64,000 nucleotides of DNA from positions 248,001 through 312,000 of the forward strand of contig NZ_FYDG01000002.1 of the NCBI RefSeq assembly GCF_900187365.1. The letters run 5' to 3'. Positions 1-8,533 of the stretch are shown here, one piece after another (within the stretch, counting starts at the first letter, position 1; the number at the start of each line of letters is the position of its first letter). The notes beneath the pieces are model-generated. The model saw only the letters and a program-made list of their open reading frames with translations. It made no database searches and was not told where the DNA came from. Position numbers and translations under genes: made by a program. This DNA is from Rhodoblastus acidophilus (lineage in GTDB: Bacteria; Pseudomonadota; Alphaproteobacteria; Rhizobiales; Beijerinckiaceae).

Positions 1-276
1 GTCTATCTCGCGTTGCCCTATTTGGGTGTGGTCGAGGTGGATTACCGCGCCGGCTATGTGCTGCCGGATTCGACTGATCGGACGCTGCCCGCTGATATCG
101 AGCAAGCGGCGCTCAAACTGATCAATCTCGAATGGTCTTCGCGTGGCCGTGACCCGCTGCTGCGCTCCGAGATTGTCGAAGGCATTGGCCGCACCGATTA
201 CCAAGTCGGCGGCGTCGCCATGCCTGCCGATGTCGCTTCACTGCTTGCGCCCTATGTCCTGCCTGGGGTGGCCTGA
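1..276 (+). CDS. Phage head-tail connector protein, gp6-like (5' end missing)
   Basis: The reading frame is open from the first base, so the start lies outside the window; 91 residues are visible. Near the visible start is an E-V-D-Y-x-A-G-Y segment, followed by a helical stretch (ADIEQAALKLINLEW) and a C-terminal L-L-A-P-Y. This pattern is typical of gp6/HK97-type head-tail connectors, which form a ring under the portal and link head to tail. Family members are usually about 170-190 residues, so roughly half is present. The stop is followed after one base by the HNH nuclease start, which indicates one phage operon. The assignment rests on recalled family pattern and on the neighbouring terminase genes; another head-completion protein is possible. 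Confidence 0.6.
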   Translation, partial: VYLALPYLGVVEVDYRAGYVLPDSTDRTLPADIEQAALKLINLEWSSRGRDPLLRSEIVEGIGRTDYQVGGVAMPADVASLLAPYVLPGVA

Positions 277-277
277 C

Positions 278-718
278 ATGCCCTATGCCGCCCCTCGCCA
301 TTGTCCGCGTGGTCACCCTGCCTTCACTGGCCCTCGCTGTCCTGTCTGTGCCGCTGAAGTTAAGGCAAGGGCAGAAGCGAACCGACCGTCAGCACGCCAG
401 CGTGGCTATGACACCAAATGGCAGAAGGAGAGCAAGACTTTCCTCGCCCTGCCTGAGAACCGCTATTGCGCCTGTGGCTGTGGCCGCCTCGCTGACATGG
501 TTGACCACATCAAAGCCCATAAGGGCGACCAGCGGCTGTTCTGGTCCCGCTCGAACTGGCAACCGATGCACCATGGCTGCAACACCCGGAAGGCGATCCG
601 AGAGGAAGGCGCCTTCGGAAATAGACCGGGGGGTGGGTCGAACATACGAGCGGAGGGGGCGAACCGGCCTATAGGACTTGCGCGCAATATTACGGAAAAC
701 AGGGGTTTTGAGAAATGA
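278..718 (+). CDS. Phage HNH endonuclease
   Basis: This 146-residue protein has two Cys pairs near the N-terminus (C-P-R-G-H and C-P-V-C) and then an HNH core: CACGCG, D-H-I as the first metal-binding His, N-W-Q, and H-H-G-C-N as the last His. Phage HNH proteins encoded next to terminases act with TerL and the portal in cos-type DNA cleavage during packaging. The ATG at 278 is chosen because it follows the connector stop by one base and precedes the first Cys motif; the same frame stays open further upstream. The C-terminal 40 residues are Gly/Arg rich and look disordered. It overlaps TerS by four bases (ATGA), so translation of the packaging genes is probably coupled. Confidence 0.8.
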   Translation: MPYAAPRHCPRGHPAFTGPRCPVCAAEVKARAEANRPSARQRGYDTKWQKESKTFLALPENRYCACGCGRLADMVDHIKAHKGDQRLFWSRSNWQPMHHGCNTRKAIREEGAFGNRPGGGSNIRAEGANRPIGLARNITENRGFEK

Positions 719-1128
719 GAGGCCGGAAGCCGAACCTTGCCGTCATTGAAGGCGGCCTAAATCCGGGCCGTTGCCCTGGCGCTCCGTCCTGGTTGTCGTC
801 TCAGGCGAAGGCGGAATGGAAGCGCGCCGCTCCGGACCTGAACGCGCGCGGGCTGCTCAAGGTCGAGATGATGGCCACGCTGGAGGCCTACTGTGTCGCC
901 GCCGGACAGGTGCGCGAATACGAAGAAATCATGCTCCGCGATGGGCGCCTGGTGACTGGCGTTAACGGCGAAAGCAAGACGCATCCTGTCTTCAAGATGC
1001 AATCCGCCGCCATGCGTGAAGCGCGCTTGCTCGCCGCCGAACTTGGCCTGACGCCGCATCGCCGCATGACTGGCAAGCAGGACGAGAAAGACAAGGGTGA
1101 TGGCTGGGACTCCGATCTTCTCGCCTGA
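715..1128 (+). CDS. Phage terminase small subunit, P27 family
   Basis: This 137-residue protein has the P27-family layout: a basic R-G-R-K-P start, a G-x-x-P-G-x-P-x-W-L motif around residues 15-30, a helix with A-x-x-E-W, a long central helix, and a late A-x-L-G-L-T-P-x-x-R motif before an acidic tail. P27 TerS proteins recognise the packaging start on concatemeric phage DNA and regulate TerL. The start overlaps the HNH stop (ATGA), and the coding end overlaps the start of TerL by about 29 bases, so the three genes form one packaging operon. The gene looks intact. Confidence 0.85.
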   Translation: MRGRKPNLAVIEGGLNPGRCPGAPSWLSSQAKAEWKRAAPDLNARGLLKVEMMATLEAYCVAAGQVREYEEIMLRDGRLVTGVNGESKTHPVFKMQSAAMREARLLAAELGLTPHRRMTGKQDEKDKGDGWDSDLLA

Positions 1129-2716
1129 TCCTGGGCTTTATCCTGATCCTGATGGCCGCGCCGAACGCATTTGCCGTTTCGTGCGCCGCCTGCGGCTATG
1201 GGAAGGACGATTTGCAGGCGAGCCGTTTAAGCTTTCGCCATTTCAAGAGGCGATCATTCGGCGGATCTATGGCCCGAGCGCGCCAGACGGCGGCCGGCTT
1301 GTGCGGACGGCTTGCATCTGGATACCGCGCGGCAACGCCAAGACGACGCTCGCCAGCGCGCTTGCCCTGGCGCATTTCATGGGACCGGAGGCCGAAGCCG
1401 GCGGGCAGGTTGTGCAGGCCGCCGCCGACCGTGAGAACGCCGGCATCGCCTTCAAGCATTCATGGGAGATGGTGAAGCAGGACCGGGCGCTGTCGGCGCG
1501 CGTCTCGCCTGTTGAAAGCCGCAAGCTGCTGAACCATCCAAAGACCTCCAGCGTGTTGAAGGCCATTTCGTCCGAGGCCTACAGCAAGCACGGCATGAAC
1601 GTCTCTTTCTTCCTGGCGGATGAAGTCCACGCATGGGCGCCAGCGGAGGCGCGCAAGCTGTTTAAGACCGTTCAGGACTCCATGGTGAAGCGGGAACACC
1701 CCTTATCCGTCATCATCTCGACGGCCGGCGAAGGGACCGGCGGGCTTGCCTGGGACCTGTGGGATTACTCGCATAAGGTCGCGAGCGGCGAGATTGAAGA
1801 CCCGAGCTTCGCACCGATCATTTTCGCAGCGCCGGCGGAAGCCGATTGGCGCGACGAAGCCGCATGGCACGCCGCCAACCCGGCGATTGAGGCCGGCTTT
1901 TGCTCGCTGGAAGAATTGCGAATCAAGGCGCGACGGATCGAACATTTTCCTTCCGAGATTGCCGACTTCCGCCGGTTCCACCTCAACCAATGGCAGGAAG
2001 GCGCGGCGCAACCATGGGTGGCGCTGGAGCTTTACGACGCCTGCGAGCCTATGCCGGATCGCGCGGACCTGCTGGGGCGGACCTGCTGGGTTGGCGTTGA
2101 CCTATCCAGCGTCGAGGATTTGACGGCGGTGGTCGCGGTTTTCCCCTCAGAGGGTGAAAACGGCAAGGTCTATGACGTGCTGCCCATGTTTTTCCTGCCA
2201 GAAGCCGGGCTGGCGCGCAAAGCCGAACGTGACCGGGCGGATTACGTGCGCTGGCGCGAATCGGGCGTCCTGAAGGTCACGGAAGGGAACGTGATCGACC
2301 ATAAAGCCGTGGTCGAGCATGTCGCCGCGCTGGCGGAAGATTTTGACGTGCAGGAAATCGCAATCGACCGCTGGAATTCGACCGCGGTGAACGTGGCGCT
2401 TCAGGAGGAGGGCTTTACCGTCGCTCAGTTCGGACAGGGCTTCGCCAGCATGGCCGCGCCGGTCAAGGAACTGAAGCGGGCGATTCTGTCCGGCTCGTTT
2501 CGGCATGGCGCAAATCCGCTGCTCCGCATGTGCTTCGCGAACGTGGTCGCGGAAACGGACGCGGCGGAAAACGAGAAGTTCACAAAAGAGCGGGCGCGTG
2601 GGCGAATCGACGGGGCCGTCGCCTCCGCCATGGCCGTGGGCCGCATCCTGGCGACCGACGAAGGGCCTTGCGTTTACGAAACGGAAGAAAGGCCAGACGG
2701 ATTCCTGTGGGTGTGA
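1100..2716 (+). CDS. Phage terminase large subunit (ATPase/nuclease)
   Basis: This is a 538-residue packaging motor. The ATPase domain carries a Walker A-like R-G-N-A-K-T-T at residues 77-83 and a Walker B with its catalytic acid pair (L-A-D-E-V-H, D174/E175). The C-terminal RNase H-like nuclease shows acidic residues in V-G-V-D-L-S-S (D334), A-I-D-R-W-N (D423) and R-I-D-G-A-V-A-S near residue 508. These are the expected three metal-binding positions, so it appears functional. ATG 1100 is preferred; the GTG three bases earlier is possible. No portal, protease or capsid gene follows. After the stop there are only about 150 bases and one small gene before the tRNA, so this is the last structural gene of the element. 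Confidence 0.93.
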   Translation: MAGTPIFSPDPGLYPDPDGRAERICRFVRRLRLWEGRFAGEPFKLSPFQEAIIRRIYGPSAPDGGRLVRTACIWIPRGNAKTTLASALALAHFMGPEAEAGGQVVQAAADRENAGIAFKHSWEMVKQDRALSARVSPVESRKLLNHPKTSSVLKAISSEAYSKHGMNVSFFLADEVHAWAPAEARKLFKTVQDSMVKREHPLSVIISTAGEGTGGLAWDLWDYSHKVASGEIEDPSFAPIIFAAPAEADWRDEAAWHAANPAIEAGFCSLEELRIKARRIEHFPSEIADFRRFHLNQWQEGAAQPWVALELYDACEPMPDRADLLGRTCWVGVDLSSVEDLTAVVAVFPSEGENGKVYDVLPMFFLPEAGLARKAERDRADYVRWRESGVLKVTEGNVIDHKAVVEHVAALAEDFDVQEIAIDRWNSTAVNVALQEEGFTVAQFGQGFASMAAPVKELKRAILSGSFRHGANPLLRMCFANVVAETDAAENEKFTKERARGRIDGAVASAMAVGRILATDEGPCVYETEERPDGFLWV

Positions 2717-2867
2717 CGCCTTGAGGGTTTCGGGGGTTTTGGGGGTATGTCTCCAAGCCGTTTTCGAAAATTTTCGGGGTTTCGTCAGTTTTGTCAGTTC
2801 GCAGTTTGAGCGTTTTCGAGTTTTTTTGTTGATTCCCAAATGGGGGAACAGCGCCCGGAGTGTCGCA

Positions 2868-3152
2868 ATGTCGCAAGAGTCGCAGGGGGCGACGGCAACC
2901 CTGACGGTTGTTTCGGTCGAGAAGGTTCAGAAAGGCCGGCTGATTGGCTTAGCCGTGGTCGAAGTCGAGATTGACGGCATTCCGACGCTTATGCAGGGCT
3001 TCAAAATCATGCGCCTGCCTTACGGCGGCCTATCATGTGAGTTGCCGTGCTTTCGACACCCCGATGGGCGCTGGCTTCCAGCCGTGGTTCTGACTGAAGA
3101 GCTTACCAAGGCGATTGCCGACGAGGTTTTGACGATCTTCGCGGCCGCGTGA
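2868..3152 (+). CDS. Small protein with SpoVG-like pattern, last gene of the phage element
   Basis: I do not recognise this 94-residue protein with certainty. It has a beta-rich N-terminal half (TVVSVEKVQKGRLIGLAVVE), a central I-D-G-I-P-T-L-x-x-G-F-K-I-M segment, then L-P-C-F-R-H-P-D-G-R-W and a C-terminal helix ending A-I-A-D-E-V-L. The order resembles SpoVG-type nucleic-acid-binding proteins (V-x-x-I-x-V-I, A-M-P-S-x-R-x-x-D-G, then a helix with I-x-x-A-V-L), but that is recalled pattern and not an alignment. ATG 2868 is chosen because the upstream part of the open frame overlaps terL out of phase. It lies between terL and the tRNA, so it is probably carried by the integrated element. Confidence 0.55.
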   Translation: MSQESQGATATLTVVSVEKVQKGRLIGLAVVEVEIDGIPTLMQGFKIMRLPYGGLSCELPCFRHPDGRWLPAVVLTEELTKAIADEVLTIFAAA

Positions 3153-3162
3153 GTCTCTGTCT

Positions 3163-3183
3163 TTTGTTGACTATTTGTTGACT
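3163..3183 (+). repeat. Tandem direct repeat TTTGTTGACT x2
   Basis: TTTGTTGACT occurs at 3163-3172 and 3174-3183, separated by one base, in the 78-base gap between the last phage-element gene and the tRNA. It is seen directly. Position next to a presumed attachment site makes a recombinase arm-type site conceivable; the TTGACT cores also resemble -35 boxes. No function can be assigned. Confidence 0.5.
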
Positions 3184-3230
3184 CGGGCTTGACCGGCGCT
3201 TTGCAAAATCCGCGAAACCGTTGATTTTAT

Positions 3231-3307
<77 letters not shown>

Positions 3308-3413
3308 CTGACTCCTGTTTAACAAATGCGCTTCGTTCGGCAAAGCGTTTTGTTCGGTTTGGGTCCGTCGCGCTTTCGTGTAAGTTCGGCCTCCCTCCTT
3401 TCAGAACACGCGA

Positions 3414-6377
3414 ATGACAGAACGCTCAAATCCCCTTGCGCCCGGCGATCACGTTTTTCTCGTCGATGGCTCGAACTTCATCTTTCGCGCCTATTTCCAG
3501 TCCATCCGTCAGGATCAGAAATATAATTACCGCGCCGACCGGCTGCCAACCGGGGCCGTGCGCCTGTTCTGCGCCAAGCTGCTGCAATTCGTCCGAGAGG
3601 GCGCGGCCGGGATCAAACCCACCCATCTCGCCATCATTTTCGACAAGAGCGAAAACTCGTTCCGCAAGGAAATTTACCCGCTCTACAAGGCGAACCGCTC
3701 GGAGCCGCCGGACGACCTTGTGCCGCAATTCCCCCTGTTCCGCGCGGCGGTCCGGGCGTTCGGGCTCGAGCCGGTCGAGCAGGACGTCTATGAGGCCGAC
3801 GATCTCATCGCCACCTACGCCCGGCACGCCGCGCAAGCCGGCGCCGACGTCACCATCATTTCCGCCGACAAGGATTTGATGCAGCTGGTGCGCCCCTGCG
3901 TCTCCATGTTCGATCCCGCCTCCGGCGAGCGCGAGGAGCGGCGGATCGGGCGCGACGAGGTCGTCGCCTATTTCGGCGCGCCGCCCGAAAAAGTCGTCGA
4001 TGTTCAGGCGTTGGCCGGGGATTCCACCGACAATGTGCCGGGCGCGCCGGGCATTGGCGTCAAGACCGCCGCGCAATTGATCGGCGACTATGGCGACCTC
4101 GACACCCTGTTGGCTCGCGCCGGCGAAATCAAGCAGAACAAGAAGCGCGAGACCCTCACCGATCCCGCCGTAATCGAGAAGGTGCGGCTGTCGAAAAGGC
4201 TGGTGGCGCTGGTCGATGACGTCGCAGTGACGACGCCGCTGTCCGACTTGCGCCTGCGCCAGCCCGACGGCAAGACGCTGGTCGGCTTCCTCAAGGCGAT
4301 GGAATTCTCCACGCTCACCCGCCGCGTCGCCGAGCTGTTCGACGTGGACGCCGGCGCCATCGAGCCCGATCCCGCCTTTATCGGCGCGGGCGGCTGGCGC
4401 GGGCGCAATGGCGAGCTTTCCAGCCGCCCCGTCATGGAAGAAGCCGAGGCGGAGCCGACGCCCGTCGCCGTCGCCGTCGCCGGTCCGGCGGCCCTCGCCG
4501 CCGCGCGGGCGCAAGCCGCCAAGGCGCCGGTCGAGCGCGACAAATATCTTTGTGTGTCCTCGCTCGATCAGCTGCGCGAATGGGTGGAGGCGGCGTTCGA
4601 GGCCGGCTTCGTCTGTTTCGACACCGAAACCGATTCCCTCGACGCGCTGCAGGCCAATCTGGTCGGCCTGTCGCTGGCGCTCGGCCCCAACCGCGCCTGC
4701 TACATTCCCATCGGCCACAAGGCCGGGGCGGAGGATCTGTTCGGCGCCGATCTGGTCGAAGGCCAGTTGCCTCTGCGCGAGACGCTCGATCTGCTGAAGC
4801 CGCTGCTGACCGCCGATTCCGTCATCAAGATCGCGCAAAACGTCAAATATGACTGGCTGGTGATGGCGCAGCACGGGATCGAGGTCGCGCCGGTCCAGGA
4901 CACCATGCTCGCGTCCTACACGCTCGACGCCGGCCTCAACGGCCATGGCATGGACGAGCTTTCGCTGAAATTTCTGGAGCATCGGCCCATTCCGTTCAGC
5001 GAGGTCGCCGGCCAGGGCAAGTCGTTCATCGGCTTCGCCCGCGTTCCGCTCGACAAGGCGGCGGAATATTCGGCCGAGGACGCCGATGTCACGCTCAGGC
5101 TGTGGACCGTGCTGCAACCGCGTCTGGTCGCCGAGGGCATGGCCACCGTCTATGAGACGCTGGAGCGGCCGATGCCGCTGGTGCTGGCGCGGATGGAGCG
5201 GCGCGGCGTCTGCGTGGACCGCGCCATCCTGTCGCGGCTGTCGGGCGAATTCGCGCAGGATATGGCGCGGCTGGAGGCGGATGCGCATGAAATAGCGGGC
5301 GGGGCGTTCAACCTCGGCTCGCCCAAGCAGGTCGGCGACATTCTGTTCGGAAAGTTCGGCCTGCCCGGCGCCAAGAAGACCGCCACCGGCGCCTGGTCGA
5401 CCTCCGCCAGCGTGCTCGACGATCTGGCCGAACAGGGCAATGAACTCGCCGCCAAACTGCTGGAATGGCGGCAGGTGCAGAAGCTGCGCTCGACTTATGC
5501 CGAAAACCTGCCGCGCTATATCAACCCGCAAACCGGCCGCGTTCACACCTCCTATTCGCTGGCGGCGACCTCCACCGGGCGGCTGTCGTCCTCCGAACCC
5601 AACCTGCAGAATATTCCGGTGCGCAACGAGGCCGGGCGCAAGATTCGCCGCGCCTTCATCGCCGCGCCGGGGCAAAAACTGATTTCGGCGGATTATTCGC
5701 AAATCGAATTGCGGCTGCTCGCCCATATCGCCGACATTCCCCAGCTCAAGCAGGCGTTTGCGGAAGGTCAGGACATTCACGCCCGCACCGCGTCGGAGAT
5801 TTTCGGCGTTCCCGTCGAGGGGATGCCCGGCGAAATCCGGCGGCGCGCCAAGGCGATCAATTTCGGAATCGTCTATGGCATTTCCGCTTTCGGCCTCGCC
5901 AACCAGCTCGGCATTTCGCGCGAGGAGGCGGGCGCTTATATCAAGCTCTATTTCGAGCGTTTTCCCGGCATTCGCGTCTATATGGACCGCACTAAGAAGC
6001 TGTGCCGAGAACAGGGCTTTGTCAGCACCCTGTTCGGGCGCAAATGTCATTATCCCCGCATTGCCGCGAGCAATGCGTCCGAGCGCGCGTTCAACGAGCG
6101 CGCCGCGATCAACGCGCCGATCCAGGGCGCGGCGGCCGACATCATTCGCCGCGCCATGATCCGCATGGACGCGGCGTTGGCGAACGCCGGACTTGCGGCG
6201 AAAATGCTGCTGCAGGTGCATGACGAACTGGTGTTCGAGGCGCCCGACGCCGAGGTCGAGGCGACGCTCGCCATTGTCCGCACGGTGATGGAGGAGGCCG
6301 CCCTCCCGGCGGTCGATCTCTCCGTGCCGCTGCGGGTCGAGGCGCGCGCCGCCGACAACTGGGATGAAGCGCACTAA
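3414..6377 (+). CDS. polA: DNA polymerase I
   Basis: This 987-residue protein has all three Pol I domains. The N-terminal 5' nuclease (about 1-300) shows V-D-G-S-N-F-I-F-R-A-Y and the Asp clusters E-A-D-D-L and D-S-T-D-N-V-P-G. The 3'-5' proofreading domain (about 380-570) keeps F-D-T-E-T, I-A-Q-N-x-K-Y-D and Y-S-A-E-D-A-D, so it should be active. The polymerase domain has motif A (DYSQIELR, near 760), motif B (RRRAKAINFGIVYG, near 812) and motif C (Q-V-H-D-E-L, near 934). It fills gaps during excision repair and removes RNA primers from Okazaki fragments. Length is normal for alphaproteobacteria. It is transcribed away from the tRNA and is a host gene, not part of the phage element. Confidence 0.98.
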   Translation: MTERSNPLAPGDHVFLVDGSNFIFRAYFQSIRQDQKYNYRADRLPTGAVRLFCAKLLQFVREGAAGIKPTHLAIIFDKSENSFRKEIYPLYKANRSEPPDDLVPQFPLFRAAVRAFGLEPVEQDVYEADDLIATYARHAAQAGADVTIISADKDLMQLVRPCVSMFDPASGEREERRIGRDEVVAYFGAPPEKVVDVQALAGDSTDNVPGAPGIGVKTAAQLIGDYGDLDTLLARAGEIKQNKKRETLTDPAVIEKVRLSKRLVALVDDVAVTTPLSDLRLRQPDGKTLVGFLKAMEFSTLTRRVAELFDVDAGAIEPDPAFIGAGGWRGRNGELSSRPVMEEAEAEPTPVAVAVAGPAALAAARAQAAKAPVERDKYLCVSSLDQLREWVEAAFEAGFVCFDTETDSLDALQANLVGLSLALGPNRACYIPIGHKAGAEDLFGADLVEGQLPLRETLDLLKPLLTADSVIKIAQNVKYDWLVMAQHGIEVAPVQDTMLASYTLDAGLNGHGMDELSLKFLEHRPIPFSEVAGQGKSFIGFARVPLDKAAEYSAEDADVTLRLWTVLQPRLVAEGMATVYETLERPMPLVLARMERRGVCVDRAILSRLSGEFAQDMARLEADAHEIAGGAFNLGSPKQVGDILFGKFGLPGAKKTATGAWSTSASVLDDLAEQGNELAAKLLEWRQVQKLRSTYAENLPRYINPQTGRVHTSYSLAATSTGRLSSSEPNLQNIPVRNEAGRKIRRAFIAAPGQKLISADYSQIELRLLAHIADIPQLKQAFAEGQDIHARTASEIFGVPVEGMPGEIRRRAKAINFGIVYGISAFGLANQLGISREEAGAYIKLYFERFPGIRVYMDRTKKLCREQGFVSTLFGRKCHYPRIAASNASERAFNERAAINAPIQGAAADIIRRAMIRMDAALANAGLAAKMLLQVHDELVFEAPDAEVEATLAIVRTVMEEAALPAVDLSVPLRVEARAADNWDEAH

Positions 6378-6400
6378 CCAGGAGGGCGCCCTGGCGGCAA

Positions 6401-6427
6401 AGGCGGCCCCCATGCGGCGGGCCGCCT
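6401..6427 (+). terminator. Hairpin between polA and the GGDEF-EAL gene
   Basis: AGGCGGCCC and GGGCCGCCT form a perfect 9-bp stem around a 9-base loop, ending seven bases before the next gene. No T-run follows, so it may be a weak terminator, a transcript-end stabiliser, or chance in GC-rich DNA. Confidence 0.35.
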
Positions 6428-6433
6428 GAAATC

Positions 6434-8521
6434 TTGCGTGACGCCAACTTTATTCAGCGCGCGGCCTTGGCCCTTTGGAAACCAATCGCGCGGAACGCGC
6501 TTGCCTCCGGCGCCGCGTGGGAGCAACTCTGGATTGTACTCGCAATTCAGAGCGCATGGATGTTCAGTTCTTCCTTTCGCCGGCCGTCAATGGCCGGATG
6601 GCGCGCCTGGGGGCGGACGCTCGCCGGACTCGACGACGCCCGCGGCGACGATGAGCTTTACGCGCATCTCGTCCGCTCGCTGTTTCCTTCGCCGGCGGCG
6701 ATGCTGGCGGCCAATGTGATGGGCGCGGGCGTCGCCGCCGCCGCATGGTGCATGACGCGGGACGGCGCGTTCCTGGTCGGGCTGGCCGTGCTGATGATCT
6801 CCGGTTTCGCCCGGATGCGGCTAATTTTAGAATATCACGAGCGGGCCGCGCGCCCGATGCGGCGCGCCGACCATGAGTCTTACGATCTCCGGTTCTTCGC
6901 CTGGTCGCTGCTGTTCGGAATCGCCATCGGGCTGGTCAGCGCCCGCACCCTGTTCTATCCGATGTCGCTCGGCATCCACGCCCTCGGCGTGGGCGCGGCG
7001 ATCGGCTACGCCATGGGCTTTGCGGCGCGCAACGCCGGCCGGCCGAACCTTGTCCTGTCGCAACTGCTGGCGTGCATCGTCCCGCTTCTTCTGAGCTACG
7101 CCTGGACCGCGCCGCCGCATACGCCCGTCTATCTGATCTTGCTGTCCGGCGTCATCATTTCCAACGTGCGCGTGACCCGCACGCTGAAAGACAATATCGT
7201 CCAGCACTTTCACGCCACGCTCGAAACCGAGAAACTCGCGCGCGTCGACGCGCTGACGCAACTTTCCAACCGCCACGCCTTCTCGAGCCGGCTCGACGCC
7301 GCCATCGCCGAACATCCCGAAAAGCCGTTCGCCATCCTGTTTCTCGATCTCGACCGGTTCAAGGAAATCAACGACACGCTGGGCCACAGTTTCGGCGATG
7401 CGGTGATCCGCGAAATGGGCCGCCGCCTCGCCGCGCTCGCGCCTCACGCGGCCGGACTCGCGCGTTTCGGCGGCGATGAATTTCTGTTGCAGCTCGACCA
7501 GACCGACGCCGCCGCCATCGACGCGCTCTGCGCCAAGGTGCAGGACTCCCTGAGCCAACCCTTTGAGGCCGAAACGCTTTCGACCCGCACCACCGTCACC
7601 ATCGGCGTCGCGCTCTACCCCGACCATGGCGCGACGCGCGAGGAGCTGTTCCGCATGGCCGATATCGCGCTCTATGAGGCGAAGGCGCAGGGCGGCGGCT
7701 GCTGGCGGCGGTTCGACGCCGCCCTCGCCACCGAGATGGAGCTGCGCCGCGTGCTGGAGCGCGACATGCGCGCGGCGATCGACCGCGGCGAGTTCGTCGC
7801 CTTCTTTCAGCCGATCTATAACCTCCGCGACCGCTCGGTGGTCGCCTGCGAGGCGCTGGTGCGCTGGCGCCATCCGGCCAAGGGCCTGATCAGTCCGGCG
7901 CTGTTCATTCCCATCGCCGAAAAGAGCGCGATGATCGAGGAAATCGGCGCGCATATCCTGAAAGAAGCCTGCCACGCCGCAGCGACATGGCCCGCGCATG
8001 TGGCCGTCGCCGTCAACATCTCCGCCGCGCAATTCGTCCGTCCAGACCGGCTCATCACGACGGTGCAGGAGGCGCTCGCGGCCTCGCGCCTGCGGCCCGA
8101 CCGGCTGCATCTCGAGATCACCGAATCGCTGCTGCTGCAGGATTCCGCGCTGACGCGCCGGGCCATCCAGCGCCTCGTCGAGATCGGCGTGAAATTCGCC
8201 CTCGACGATTTCGGCGCCGGCTATTCCTCGCTGTCCTACCTCAAGGATTATCCGTTCTCGAAGGTGAAGATCGACCGGACGTTCACCGAGAGCCTGATGT
8301 CCTGCGCCGCCTCGCCCTCGATCGTGAAGGCGGTGGTGCAGATCGCCGCCGACCTCGCGCTCGACGTCGTGGTCGAAGGCATCGAGACGGTGGAGGAGGA
8401 GGATCTGCTGCGCCGTCTCGGCCCGAGCCAGGGCCAGGGTTTTTTGTTCAGCAAGCCGCTGCCGCCGGAAGCGACGCGCCGCCTGTTCGCCGGGGAACAG
8501 GCGGCGCGGCGATCCGCATGA
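6434..8521 (+). CDS. Membrane-bound GGDEF-EAL cyclic-di-GMP enzyme
   Basis: This 695-residue protein begins with a membrane sensor region of about 240 residues containing several hydrophobic helices. A GGDEF domain follows with the active-site F-G-G-D-E-F intact near residue 345, then an EAL domain with C-E-A-L-V-R-W near 472, N-I-S-A-A-Q-F, I-T-E-S, D-D-F-G-A-G-Y-S-S, V-E-G-I-E-T and Q-G-F-L-F-S-K-P. Both catalytic signatures are complete, so both synthesis and hydrolysis of c-di-GMP are possible. No RxxD inhibitory site was identified with confidence. The only early start in frame is TTG at 6434, in the polA-proximal spacer. It converges on hupL. The signal sensed is unknown. Confidence 0.9.
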   Translation: MRDANFIQRAALALWKPIARNALASGAAWEQLWIVLAIQSAWMFSSSFRRPSMAGWRAWGRTLAGLDDARGDDELYAHLVRSLFPSPAAMLAANVMGAGVAAAAWCMTRDGAFLVGLAVLMISGFARMRLILEYHERAARPMRRADHESYDLRFFAWSLLFGIAIGLVSARTLFYPMSLGIHALGVGAAIGYAMGFAARNAGRPNLVLSQLLACIVPLLLSYAWTAPPHTPVYLILLSGVIISNVRVTRTLKDNIVQHFHATLETEKLARVDALTQLSNRHAFSSRLDAAIAEHPEKPFAILFLDLDRFKEINDTLGHSFGDAVIREMGRRLAALAPHAAGLARFGGDEFLLQLDQTDAAAIDALCAKVQDSLSQPFEAETLSTRTTVTIGVALYPDHGATREELFRMADIALYEAKAQGGGCWRRFDAALATEMELRRVLERDMRAAIDRGEFVAFFQPIYNLRDRSVVACEALVRWRHPAKGLISPALFIPIAEKSAMIEEIGAHILKEACHAAATWPAHVAVAVNISAAQFVRPDRLITTVQEALAASRLRPDRLHLEITESLLLQDSALTRRAIQRLVEIGVKFALDDFGAGYSSLSYLKDYPFSKVKIDRTFTESLMSCAASPSIVKAVVQIAADLALDVVVEGIETVEEEDLLRRLGPSQGQGFLFSKPLPPEATRRLFAGEQAARRSA

Positions 8522-8533
8522 GCGGACCTTTCG

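Noticed and set aside
3426-6413. 995-codon open frame antisense to polA
   Set aside because: Codon-shadow of a GC-rich gene; the plus strand carries complete Pol I motifs and the antisense product is low-complexity without domains.
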